Assembly (NCBI GenBank): GCA_946480485.1
Contig: CAMLJW010000286.1
Coordinates: 1 to 6,968, forward strand
Direction: 5' to 3'
DNA: 6,968 nucleotides
DNA from: an uncultured Streptomyces sp.
GTDB taxonomy: Bacteria; Actinomycetota; Actinomycetes; Streptomycetales; Streptomycetaceae
A model generated the notes under the pieces. That model saw only the letters and a program-made list of their open reading frames with translations, did no database searches and was not told the DNA's origin. This document shows positions 1 through 5,886 of this stretch, in pieces. A program made the position numbers and the translations under genes. Numbering within the stretch: the first letter of the stretch is position 1; each line of letters opens with the position of its first letter.

Positions 1-81
1 CCGGTCGGCGGCGACCTCGAGTACGCCGACGAGGTCACCCTGGGCCGCGCCTTCGAGGGAAGGCGGCTCTTGGATGTCTGA
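1..81 (+). CDS. recR: RecR recombination-repair protein, C-terminal end (partial)
   Basis: The first 26 codons read PVGGDLEYADEVTLGRAFEG-RRLLDV and end at TGA 79-81. This is the typical tail of RecR, which follows the Toprim domain: the P-x-GG-x-LEY-x-D-x-x-TL pattern and a final A/L-x-GR are family hallmarks. RecR works with RecF and RecO to load RecA at single-strand gaps in the cytoplasm. The zinc finger, helix-hairpin-helix and most of the Toprim domain lie outside the window. recR next to a DUF5063 gene and close to ask-asd is, from general knowledge, a conserved actinobacterial arrangement. The stop is 64 bp before the next start, so co-transcription is plausible. Confidence 0.93.
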   Translation, partial: PVGGDLEYADEVTLGRAFEGRRLLDV

Positions 82-85
82 ACGA

Positions 86-115
86 GTTCTTGACGGGTTC
101 TTGCGGATGTTCTCG
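86..115 (+). repeat. Three direct GTTCT(T/C)G boxes at 11-12 bp spacing
   Basis: GTTCTTG occurs at 86-92 and 97-103, and GTTCTCG at 109-115. This places three near-identical heptamers about one helical turn apart in the 64-bp gap between recR and the DUF5063 gene. The spacing resembles direct-repeat boxes of OmpR/PhoB-type regulators (the Streptomyces PHO box uses 11-bp GTTCACC units), although the last bases differ from that consensus. It could be an operator for the downstream gene, or chance in a short spacer. Confidence 0.35.
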
Positions 116-145
116 AGGTACTCCACTAGGAAGGTCGGCTTCTAG

Positions 146-805
146 ATGTCTGACGCCACGCTGCACGCGACCGCTCAGGACCCCGGTGACTTCGCGGTCC
201 AGATCGCGGACCAGATCGAGAGCTTCCTCGTCGCCGTCACCGAGGTGGCCAGGGGCGACGAGCCGGACTCGGCCGTCCCCTTCCTGCTCCTCGAGGTCTC
301 CCAGCTGATGCTGGCGGGCGGTCGCCTGGGCGCCCACGAGGACATCGTGCCCGACGAGCGTTACGAGCCGGACCTGGGCCCGGAGCCGGACGTGGACGAA
401 CTCCGCGAACGCCTGGCCCGCCTCCTGGAGCCGATCGACGTCTACTCCGAGGTCTTCGACCCCTACGAGCCCCGCAAGGCCCGGGTCCCGGCCCGTATCT
501 CCGACGATCTGGCCGACGTCATCACCGACCTCCGCCACGGCATGGCCCACTACCGCGCGGGCCGCACCACCGAGGCCCTCTGGTGGTGGCAGTTCTCGTA
601 CTTCTCCAACTGGGGCTCCACCGCCTCGGGCACCCTCCGCGCCCTCCAGTCCCTGGTGGCTCACGTCAGGTTGAACCAGCCCCTGGAGGAACTGAACGGC
701 CTGGACACCGACCAGGACCTCAGCGAGGACGCCCTGGAGGAGGAGGCCGGCAGGGTCATGGCGGAGGAGATCGCGGGCCCGCTGGGGCTGCGACCGGTCA
801 AGTAG
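146..805 (+). CDS. DUF5063 domain-containing protein
   Basis: This 219-residue cytoplasmic protein has no signal peptide or membrane segment. I recognise it as the DUF5063 family commonly found directly downstream of recR in actinomycetes. Its molecular function is unknown to me. It is acidic and mainly helical in appearance. It has an early helix (about 16-60), a negatively charged middle (about 67-100), the segment D-L-A-D-V-I-T-D-L-R around 121-130, and a striking aromatic block with W146-W147-W148 followed by FSYFSNWG (150-157), which is the most diagnostic part. A second acidic stretch lies near 188-200. The ATG at 146 follows an AGGAAGG ribosome site at 128-134 with 11 nt spacing and begins right after the recR spacer. 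Codon use is typical of the neighbours. Synteny suggests some link to recR or DNA repair, but nothing in the sequence proves it. Confidence 0.85.
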   Translation: MSDATLHATAQDPGDFAVQIADQIESFLVAVTEVARGDEPDSAVPFLLLEVSQLMLAGGRLGAHEDIVPDERYEPDLGPEPDVDELRERLARLLEPIDVYSEVFDPYEPRKARVPARISDDLADVITDLRHGMAHYRAGRTTEALWWWQFSYFSNWGSTASGTLRALQSLVAHVRLNQPLEELNGLDTDQDLSEDALEEEAGRVMAEEIAGPLGLRPVK

Positions 806-1156
806 GTCGCCCACCGGTCACGCAAGGACCGCGCCGGGCTCGTCGACTCCATGGAGCACTTCCTGGAGAACACGCCGAGGGGCGAGAGGGTGGAGAGCTT
901 CGTCGACGTCCTCGACCAAGACCCGGCCATCGACGCCGGGTGGTACGAGTTCCATGTCACCGATCCGAAGACCGGCAAGAAGAGCACGGTCCAGGCCCGC
1001 TCCACGTACGAGTACGAGAAGCGGAACGGCCAGTGGAAGATCGTCAGCCACCACTCCTCTGCGCTGCCGAGCGCAGGCCGATGCGCACGCACAATCCGCC
1101 CCCGGGCGCGTCCCGCAGCGCAACGGTCCCGCCGTCATCCGTCACCAGCTGCTTGA
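806..1156 (+). pseudogene. 5'-truncated remnant of a SgcJ/EcaC-type SnoaL-like (NTF2-fold) protein gene
   Basis: Directly after the DUF5063 stop (803-805) the frame is open and reads K-D-R-A-G-L-V-D-S-M-E-H-F-L, then D-A-G-W-Y-E-F, Q-A-R-S-T-Y-E-Y and G-Q-W-K-I-V-S-H-H-S-S-A-L-P. This is the conserved second half of the SgcJ/EcaC (CaMKII-association-like, SnoaL-like) family, which normally ends at about HHSSAMP. Recognisable homology covers about 806-1069, roughly 88 residues of an expected 130-160. The first half, with the N-terminal helices, is missing, and no ribosome site precedes the only ATG (851). Past 1069 the frame runs to a stop at 1154-1156, antisense to the histidine kinase 3' end, with no family resemblance. 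The best reading is a remnant of a deleted gene. A short expressed protein from ATG 851 is less likely. Confidence 0.7.
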
Positions 1157-2435
1157 TGACGGCGAGGCCGAGCCCGGAGCCGGAGCGCCCGGTGAGGCCC
1201 TTACCGCGCCAGAAGCGGTCGAAGGCGCGGGACTTCTCGGCCTCGGACATGCCTGGGCCCTGGTCCAGTACCTTCAGCACCACCTCGTCGCCCTTGGACT
1301 CCACGCGGACGGTGATCGTCGCCGCGTCCGGTGAGACCTCCAGTGCGTTGGAGAGCACGTTGTCCAGGACCTGGTCCAGATGACCGGGACTGGCCAGCAC
1401 AAGCAGCCGGCCGTCGACACCCCCCTTGAGAGCGATGGACACTCCGCGCTCGTCGGCGGCCGGCCTCCACACCGACAGACGCTCCTTCACCACGTCACCC
1501 AGCGGCAGCGGTTCCGCGGCCGTCACCCTGGCCTCGGCCCGCGCCAGCACCAGCAGGTCGTTGACCAGGCGGCTCATCCGGACCACTTCCGCCGTCGCCT
1601 GTTCCACGTCCTCCTTGACGAACTCGTCGTCCACGCCGTCCGCGATGTTGTCCAGCGACAGGCGCAGCGCCGTCAGAGGCGTACGGAGCTGGTGGGACGC
1701 GTCCGCCACGAAGATGCGCTGCGCGGCCATCAGGGTGTCGAGGCGTTCGGCGCCCTGGTTGAGCGTGCGCGCCAGGGTCTGCGTCTCCTGGGGGCCCTCC
1801 ACGGGGGAGCGGGCCGTCAGGTCGCCGTCGCTGAACTTGCTCGCCATGTCGTTGAGCTGGCGCAGCGGGCGGGTCAGGCGGCGGGCCGCCACGGCGCCGA
1901 TCACTGCGGCCACGGCCAGGACGAGCACCGCGAGGATCGCCCGGAAGCCCCAGATGTTCCACAGGCGGAAGGTGAGGATGCTGGTCGAGTACTCGATCCG
2001 TACGGCACCGACGACCGCGCTCTCGGCCCGGTCGCCCCCCGCATCCGCCGAACGCGCGTGCGCGGGGACGGTGACCGCCAGCTTCGGCCCCCAGATGAAG
2101 GTGGAGCCCCAGTCGACGGTGGTCTTGTCGTCCGTCAGGGCCTTGGTCAGAGCCGCGTCCTGGTCCGGCCGCGGCAGCTTCGCCGCGCACCGCTTCTCGG
2201 AGACCACCTGGACCTCGGTCTGATCGCCGTACGCCGTGGCCATCTCTTCCAGCGCCTGGCAGGAGGCCTCGTCGCCGGTACCCAGCAGCAACGCGATGGT
2301 GTTGGCCTCGCGCTTGACGGACAACTCGGTGTCGCCCCGCAATTGTTCGGTGAGGGTGAAGGCCACCGGCACGGTGAACAGGGCGATGGCGACCGCGACG
2401 AGCAGGACGTAACTGCGGATGAGCTGTCTGATCAT
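1044..2435 (-). CDS. Two-component sensor histidine kinase (HAMP-HisKA-HATPase)
   Basis: The protein has 463 residues. A first membrane segment lies at about 9-29, an extracytoplasmic sensor region at about 30-162, and a second membrane segment at about 163-184. A HAMP linker (about 183-236) and the HisKA dimer domain follow, with phosphoacceptor H248 in the motif ASHQLRTPL. The HATPase domain carries the N box around N359/N363, G1 box DQGPGM (391-396), F box FDRFW (405-409) and G2 box GSGLGLAV (419-426). All catalytic motifs are intact, so it should be active. The sensor loop matches no ligand fold I recognise; it has only two cysteines, C59 and C83, which might form a disulfide. Its ATG (2433-2435) overlaps the regulator stop as ATGA, so translation is probably coupled. 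The last eight residues (456-463) are encoded antisense to the HHSSALP region of the neighbouring remnant, so this C-terminus may be an acquired tail. The signal sensed is unknown. Confidence 0.93.
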   Translation of the reverse strand: MIRQLIRSYVLLVAVAIALFTVPVAFTLTEQLRGDTELSVKREANTIALLLGTGDEASCQALEEMATAYGDQTEVQVVSEKRCAAKLPRPDQDAALTKALTDDKTTVDWGSTFIWGPKLAVTVPAHARSADAGGDRAESAVVGAVRIEYSTSILTFRLWNIWGFRAILAVLVLAVAAVIGAVAARRLTRPLRQLNDMASKFSDGDLTARSPVEGPQETQTLARTLNQGAERLDTLMAAQRIFVADASHQLRTPLTALRLSLDNIADGVDDEFVKEDVEQATAEVVRMSRLVNDLLVLARAEARVTAAEPLPLGDVVKERLSVWRPAADERGVSIALKGGVDGRLLVLASPGHLDQVLDNVLSNALEVSPDAATITVRVESKGDEVVLKVLDQGPGMSEAEKSRAFDRFWRGKGLTGRSGSGLGLAVIKQLVTDDGGTVALRDAPGGGLCVRIGLRSAAQRSGG

Positions 2436-3193
2436 GAGGTGCTGCCGCCGGCCTTGCCGCCGGCGACGGCCCCGCCGTTCCCCGCGCCCTCGCCCGTGCC
2501 GCCGTCCTCGTGGACGATGAGCCGGAAGCCGACGCCCCGTACCGCCTCGATGGTTATCGCGCCGGTCAGCTTCCGCCGCAGCGCCGCCACATGGACGTCC
2601 AGCGTCTTTGTCGGCCCGAACCAGTTCACGTCCCAGACCGCCTCCATGATCTGCTCGCGCGACATCAGCGCGCCCGGCTCCTGGGTGAGGAACACGAGCA
2701 GGTCGTACTCCTTCGGCGCGAGGCCCACCTCCTCGCCGTCCAGCCGTACGCGGGCGGCCTTGCGGTCGATGGTCAGGCGTGGCCCGTACCGGTCGGGGCC
2801 TTCGACCGTCGGCGCGTCGGCGGCGCGCGGCTGCATCCGCCGCATCACCGCCCTGATGCGCGCGATGACCTCCCGTACGCCGAAGGGCTTGGACACATAG
2901 TCGTCGGCGCCCAGCTCCAGGCCGACCACCCGGTCCGTCTCGTCGCTGCGCGCACTGATCACGATGATCGGTACGTCACCGCGGTCGTCGCTGCGATTCC
3001 GCAGGGCCTTGCAGACGTCGAGGCCGTCGGTGTCGGGCAGGCCGAGATCGAGGAGGACGACGTCGTATGCCCCTCGGTAAGCCAGGGCATCGCTGCCCGT
3101 GGTGACCCATTCCACTTCGAAGCCGTATCGCAGCAGGCCGCGCCGGAGCGACTGGGCGATCGGCTCGTCGTCTTCCACCAGAAGTACGCGCAC
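2432..3193 (-). CDS. OmpR/PhoB-family response regulator
   Basis: The protein has 253 residues. The receiver domain (about 1-118) has the acidic pair D8/D9, phosphoacceptor D49 in LLDLGLPDTDG, the switch serine S80, Y99 and K102 in the KPF motif. The C-terminal winged helix (about 132-227) contains the L-x-x-KEYDLL signature near 158-166 and the DNA-recognition stretch with TKTLDVHVAALRRKL (195-209). After 229 comes a glycine-rich tail of about 24 residues that belongs to no domain. The start is GTG at 3191-3193, chosen because MRVLLVEDD is the normal receiver N-terminus. AAGG lies 8 nt upstream as a weak ribosome site, and the same bases form a TAAGGT hexamer (see the promoter entry). It pairs with the downstream kinase in a 4-nt overlap and is divergent from ask. 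It resembles actinobacterial CseB-type regulators, but I cannot name an orthologue. Confidence 0.93.
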   Translation of the reverse strand: MRVLLVEDDEPIAQSLRRGLLRYGFEVEWVTTGSDALAYRGAYDVVLLDLGLPDTDGLDVCKALRNRSDDRGDVPIIVISARSDETDRVVGLELGADDYVSKPFGVREVIARIRAVMRRMQPRAADAPTVEGPDRYGPRLTIDRKAARVRLDGEEVGLAPKEYDLLVFLTQEPGALMSREQIMEAVWDVNWFGPTKTLDVHVAALRRKLTGAITIEAVRGVGFRLIVHEDGGTGEGAGNGGAVAGGKAGGSTS

Positions 3194-3200
3194 AGGCGGA

Positions 3201-3224
3201 ACCTTAATGGTTGAAAGTTTGAGG
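3201..3224 (-). promoter_or_regulatory. Possible leaderless promoter and tandem regulator boxes of the two-component operon
   Basis: On the minus strand TAAGGT (3206 down to 3201) fits the TAnnnT -10 pattern and ends exactly 7 nt before the GTG start. That would put the transcript start on the G of GTG, the usual geometry of leaderless Streptomyces genes. No good -35 box is present. Instead two adjacent heptamers, TCAAACT and TTCAACC, lie just upstream, as expected for an activator-dependent promoter of an OmpR-type regulator. There is also a small dyad AACC-n5-GGTT (3200-3212). Auto-regulation is inference. The alternative is that the AAGG is simply a ribosome site. Confidence 0.35.
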
Positions 3225-3364
3225 CTTCTCGGCGTGGTGTGAGGGCGTGTGTGACTCCGCGCACTTTTCCGAATGAGCCGTGGCTCGGAGGGCAGGTGCG
3301 GTCCTGGAGCGGCCGGACGACCTGGCTCGACCGGACGGCTGGGCGATCGAGCTGTGGGCGGGAC

Positions 3365-3381
3365 ATCTCACGATGTGATAT
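3365..3381. promoter_or_regulatory. Operator-like dyad upstream of ask
   Basis: ATcTCACgatGTGAtAT is a 17-bp near-perfect inverted repeat: TCAC/GTGA arms, a 3-bp centre, then AT/AT outer pairs after one mismatch. It lies about 26 bp upstream of the proposed ask -10 hexamer, close to or overlapping the -35 region, and is noticeably AT-richer than its surroundings. That position suits a dimeric regulator. I do not recognise the protein that would bind it. Confidence 0.4.
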
Positions 3382-3384
3382 AGC

Positions 3385-3413
3385 TCGGGTGGAATTCGGC
3401 CGCTCGTTAGACT
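3385..3413 (+). promoter_or_regulatory. Probable promoter of the ask-asd operon
   Basis: TAGACT at 3408-3413 is a good -10 box for the main Streptomyces sigma factor (TAnnnT, often TAGnnT). With 17-bp spacing the -35 box would be TCGGGT (3385-3390), which is poor, so an activator may help. A start near 3420 would give a leader of about 40 nt that begins with a small hairpin, CCGCA-gtg-TGCGG (3421-3433), and carries the GAGGAG ribosome site. Confidence 0.5.
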
Positions 3414-3461
3414 GAGCCGACCGCAGTGTGCGGTACGAGACGGACTGAGCGAGGAGCGCAC

Positions 3462-4739
3462 GTGGGCCTTGTCGTGCAGAAGTACGGAGGCTCCTCCGTA
3501 GCCGATGCCGAAGGCATCAAGCGTGTCGCCAAGCGAATCGTCGACGCCAAGAAGAACGGCCACCAGGTGGTCGTCGTGGTGTCGGCGATGGGTGACACGA
3601 CGGATGAGTTGATCGATCTCGCCGAGCAGGTATCCCCGATCCCTGCCGGGCGTGAGTTCGACATGCTGCTGACCGCCGGAGAGCGGATCTCCATGGCCCT
3701 GCTGGCGATGGCGATCAAAAACCTGGGCCACGAGGCCCAGAGCTTCACCGGCAGCCAGGCAGGCGTAATCACCGACTCGGTCCACAACAAAGCGCGGATC
3801 ATCGATGTCACGCCGGGCCGGATCCGGACGTCGGTCGACGAGGGCAACATCGCCATCGTCGCCGGGTTCCAGGGCGTCAGCCAGGACAAGAAGGACATCA
3901 CCACGCTGGGGCGTGGTGGTTCCGACACCACGGCCGTCGCGCTGGCGGCGGCCCTCGACGCGGACGTGTGCGAGATCTACACGGACGTCGACGGTGTCTT
4001 CACCGCCGACCCGCGGGTGGTGAAGAAGGCCCGGAAGATCGACTCAATCTCCTTCGAGGACATGCTGGAGCTCGCCAGCTCCGGCTCCAAGGTGCTGCTC
4101 CACCGCTGTGTGGAGTACGCGCGCCGCTACAACATCCCGATCCATGTGCGCTCGTCCTTCTCGGGGCTGCAGGGCACCTGGGTCAGCAACGAGCCGATTC
4201 AGCAAGGGGACCAGAAGGTGGAGCAGGCCATCATCTCCGGTGTCGCTCACGACACCTCCCAGGCCAAGGTCACGGTCGTCGGCGTCCCGGACAAGCCGGG
4301 CGAGGCCGCGGTGATCTTCCGCGCCATCGCCGATGCCGAGATCAACATCGACATGGTCGTGCAGAACGTGTCCGCCGCCTCCACCGGCCTGACGGACATC
4401 TCGTTCACGCTCCCCAAGACCGAGGGTCGCAAGGCCATCGACGCGCTGGAGAGGGCGAAGACGGCGATCGGCTTCGAGTCGCTGCGCTACGACGACCAGA
4501 TCGGCAAGATCTCGCTGGTCGGAGCGGGCATGAAGACCAACCCCGGGGTCACTGCGGGCTTCTTCGAGGCACTGTCCGACGCGGGCGTGAACATCGAGCT
4601 GATCTCGACCTCCGAGATCCGTATCTCAGTGGTCACTCGCGCCGACGACGTCAACGAGGCCGTCCGCGCCGTTCACACCGCCTTCGGACTCGACTCCGAC
4701 AGCGACGAAGCCGTCGTTTATGGAGGCACCGGGCGATGA
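3462..4739 (+). CDS. ask: Aspartokinase (alpha subunit)
   Basis: The enzyme has 425 residues and phosphorylates L-aspartate with ATP to 4-phospho-L-aspartate. This is the first step to lysine/diaminopimelate, methionine, threonine and isoleucine, in the cytoplasm. The amino-acid kinase domain (about 1-240) starts with [11 protein letters not shown], including K7 of the KxGG motif. It has E74 in [19 protein letters not shown] (147-158) for nucleotide/aspartate binding, and [12 protein letters not shown] (174-185). Two ACT domains follow (about 267-340 and 348-425), with the conserved effector-site segments QNVS (301-304) and ISTSEIRIS (381-389). S304 is the counterpart of the well-known C. glutamicum position S301 and is wild type, so concerted lysine-threonine feedback control is expected. 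The GTG at 3462 is preferred over the in-frame GTG at 3426 because GAGGAG lies 5 nt before it and the N-terminus then matches the family. Length fits the actinobacterial class. The stop overlaps the next open frame (ATGA). Confidence 0.97.
   Translation: MGLVVQKYGGSSVADAEGIKRVAKRIVDAKKNGHQVVVVVSAMGDTTDELIDLAEQVSPIPAGREFDMLLTAGERISMALLAMAIKNLGHEAQSFTGSQAGVITDSVHNKARIIDVTPGRIRTSVDEGNIAIVAGFQGVSQDKKDITTLGRGGSDTTAVALAAALDADVCEIYTDVDGVFTADPRVVKKARKIDSISFEDMLELASSGSKVLLHRCVEYARRYNIPIHVRSSFSGLQGTWVSNEPIQQGDQKVEQAIISGVAHDTSQAKVTVVGVPDKPGEAAVIFRAIADAEINIDMVVQNVSAASTGLTDISFTLPKTEGRKAIDALERAKTAIGFESLRYDDQIGKISLVGAGMKTNPGVTAGFFEALSDAGVNIELISTSEIRISVVTRADDVNEAVRAVHTAFGLDSDSDEAVVYGGTGR
4218..4739 (+). CDS. 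ask: Aspartokinase beta subunit (internal in-frame start)
   Basis: Codon 253 of ask is GTG (4218-4220). It is preceded by AAGGGGA (4204-4210) with 7 nt spacing, a very good ribosome site inside the gene. Initiation there gives 173 residues holding both ACT domains and no kinase domain. C. glutamicum aspartokinase is known to be an alpha2beta2 enzyme whose beta subunit starts at the equivalent place (codon 250, about 172 residues), and overlapping ask genes have been described in Streptomyces. The beginning [10 protein letters not shown] aligns with that beta N-terminus. The beta chain is the regulatory partner that binds lysine and threonine at the interface with alpha. Its use here is inferred from position and ribosome site. 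Confidence 0.75.
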   Translation: MEQAIISGVAHDTSQAKVTVVGVPDKPGEAAVIFRAIADAEINIDMVVQNVSAASTGLTDISFTLPKTEGRKAIDALERAKTAIGFESLRYDDQIGKISLVGAGMKTNPGVTAGFFEALSDAGVNIELISTSEIRISVVTRADDVNEAVRAVHTAFGLDSDSDEAVVYGGTGR

Positions 4740-4837
4740 CCGCCGCCAGTTCCCGTCGGGAGGCCTCCCGACGAGGGGCCCCGGGGCGAGGGGTCTCCCC
4801 TGGAGAGGGCTCCCGCCGAGGGGACGTACGGCGATGA
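4736..4837 (+). CDS. 33-codon open frame bridging ask and asd (possible coupling mini-ORF)
   Basis: ATG 4736 overlaps the ask stop as ATGA, and the stop TGA 4835-4837 overlaps the asd ATG 4834 as ATGA. GGAGG at 4722-4726, inside the conserved ask C-terminal codons, sits 9 nt upstream. The 33-residue product would contain nine arginines and three S-R-R motifs, and resembles no protein I know. Two roles are possible: a translated spacer that carries ribosomes from ask to asd and opens the hairpins between them, or coincidence in G/C-rich DNA where stops are rare. asd has its own ribosome site, which argues that coupling is not essential. Confidence 0.35.
   Translation: MTAASSRREASRRGAPGRGVSPGEGSRRGDVRR
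4754..4823. repeat. Inverted and direct repeats in the ask-asd junction
   Basis: CGTCGGGAGGCCTCCCGACG (4754-4773) is a perfect 20-bp palindrome. It is followed by GGGGCCCC (4776-4783) and the hairpin GGGG-TCT-CCCC (4790-4800). The 13-mer TCCCGnCGAGGGG occurs twice (4766-4778 and 4811-4823). RNA from this stretch would fold into several strong stems right before the asd ribosome site (GAGGGGA, 4818-4824), part of which lies inside the second repeat copy. There is no T-run, so it is not a standard terminator. It may be an mRNA processing, stability or translation-control element, or a protein-binding palindrome. Confidence 0.6.
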
Positions 4838-5886
4838 CCGGGCGACCGGCGCTCGCGGTCGTGGGAGCGACCGGAGCCGTCGGCTTGGTCATGCTCCAGA
4901 TCCTGTCCCAGCGCGCGGACATCTGGGGTGAGATCCGCCTGATCGCCTCACCGCGCTCGGCCGGCCGCAAGCTGGCCCTGCGCGGGGAGGAGGTCGAGGT
5001 CGTGCCCCTGACCGAGGCCGCCTTCGATGGAGTGGACGTCGCCATGTTCGACGTACCGGACGAGGTGGCCGAGCGATGGGTGCCGATCGCCGCGTCCAAG
5101 GGTGTGGTCGTGGTCGACAACTCCGGCGCCCTCCGGATGGACCCGGAGGTGCCGCTGGTCGTGCCGGAGGTCAATCCGCACACCGCCCGCGTCCGGCCGC
5201 GCGGCATCGTCGCCAATCCCCACTGCACGACGCTGTCCATGATCGTGGCACTGGGCGCGCTGCACGCCGAGTTCGGGCTGCGCGAGTTGGTGGTGTCCTC
5301 GTACCAGGCGGTGAGCGGGGCCGGGCGCCGGGGCGTGGACACGCTACGGCAGCAGCTGTCGCTCGTCGTGGGTACGGAGCTGGGGACCACCCCCGGTGAC
5401 GTACGCCGGGCCGTGGGGGACAACACCGGGCCGTTCCCGGAGCCGGTGGCCCTCAACGTGGTGCCGTGGGCCGGGACTGTGCGGGAGGACGGCTGGTCCT
5501 CGGAGGAGATGAAGGTACGGGACGAGTCCCGCAAGATCCTCGGGCTGCCGGACCTGCGCGTCGCCGTCACCTGCGTACGTGTGCCCGTTGTCACCACGCA
5601 CTCGCTGACCGTCCACGCCCGCTTCGAGCGTGAGATCACCGTCGACCGGGCCCGCGAGATTCTCGCCACGGCACCCGGGGTCGTGCTCTTCGACAATCCG
5701 GCCGCGGGGGAGTTCCCGACGCCTGTGGACGTGGTGGGGACGGATCCCACCTGGGTGGGGCGCGTACGGCGGGCGCTCGACGATCCGACGGCGCTCGAAC
5801 TCTTCTTGTGCGGGGACAATCTGCGCAAGGGCGCCGCGTTGAACATGGCACAGATCGCAGAGTTGGTGGCGGAGGAGTTCACGTAG
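4834..5886 (+). CDS. asd: Aspartate-semialdehyde dehydrogenase
   Basis: The enzyme has 350 residues and reduces 4-phospho-L-aspartate with NADPH to L-aspartate 4-semialdehyde, the branch point to diaminopimelate/lysine and homoserine. The N-terminal NAD(P)-binding fold shows GATGAVG (11-17). Catalytic C131 lies in ANPHCTT, and Q158 in SSYQAVSGAG. E224 and K227 lie in EEMKVRDESRKIL, and R249 and the catalytic base H256 in RVPVVTTHSL. GDNLRKGAALN (327-337) closes the family pattern. Length and residue numbers match the mycobacterial enzyme closely. The start ATG 4834 has GAGGGGA 9 nt upstream (4818-4824). The in-frame ATG 4720 would add 38 low-complexity residues before the Rossmann fold and is rejected. 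One oddity is that the family nearly always has Asn before the catalytic Cys (ANPNC), whereas here it is His130. It follows ask in one operon. Confidence 0.96.
   Translation: MTGRPALAVVGATGAVGLVMLQILSQRADIWGEIRLIASPRSAGRKLALRGEEVEVVPLTEAAFDGVDVAMFDVPDEVAERWVPIAASKGVVVVDNSGALRMDPEVPLVVPEVNPHTARVRPRGIVANPHCTTLSMIVALGALHAEFGLRELVVSSYQAVSGAGRRGVDTLRQQLSLVVGTELGTTPGDVRRAVGDNTGPFPEPVALNVVPWAGTVREDGWSSEEMKVRDESRKILGLPDLRVAVTCVRVPVVTTHSLTVHARFEREITVDRAREILATAPGVVLFDNPAAGEFPTPVDVVGTDPTWVGRVRRALDDPTALELFLCGDNLRKGAALNMAQIAELVAEEFT

Noticed and set aside
35..814. 259-codon minus-strand frame opposite recR/DUF5063.
   Set aside because: Shadow of the DUF5063 gene, which has the right codon bias, ribosome site and family motif on the plus strand.
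3426..3461. GTG 3426 as the aspartokinase start.
   Set aside because: It is too near the proposed transcript start, lies in a hairpin and has no ribosome site. GTG 3462 has GAGGAG at 5 nt and the family N-terminus.
4720..4833. Upstream in-frame ATG 4720 as the asd start.
   Set aside because: It would overlap ask by 20 nt and add 38 low-complexity residues before the normal Rossmann N-terminus, whereas ATG 4834 has its own ribosome site.
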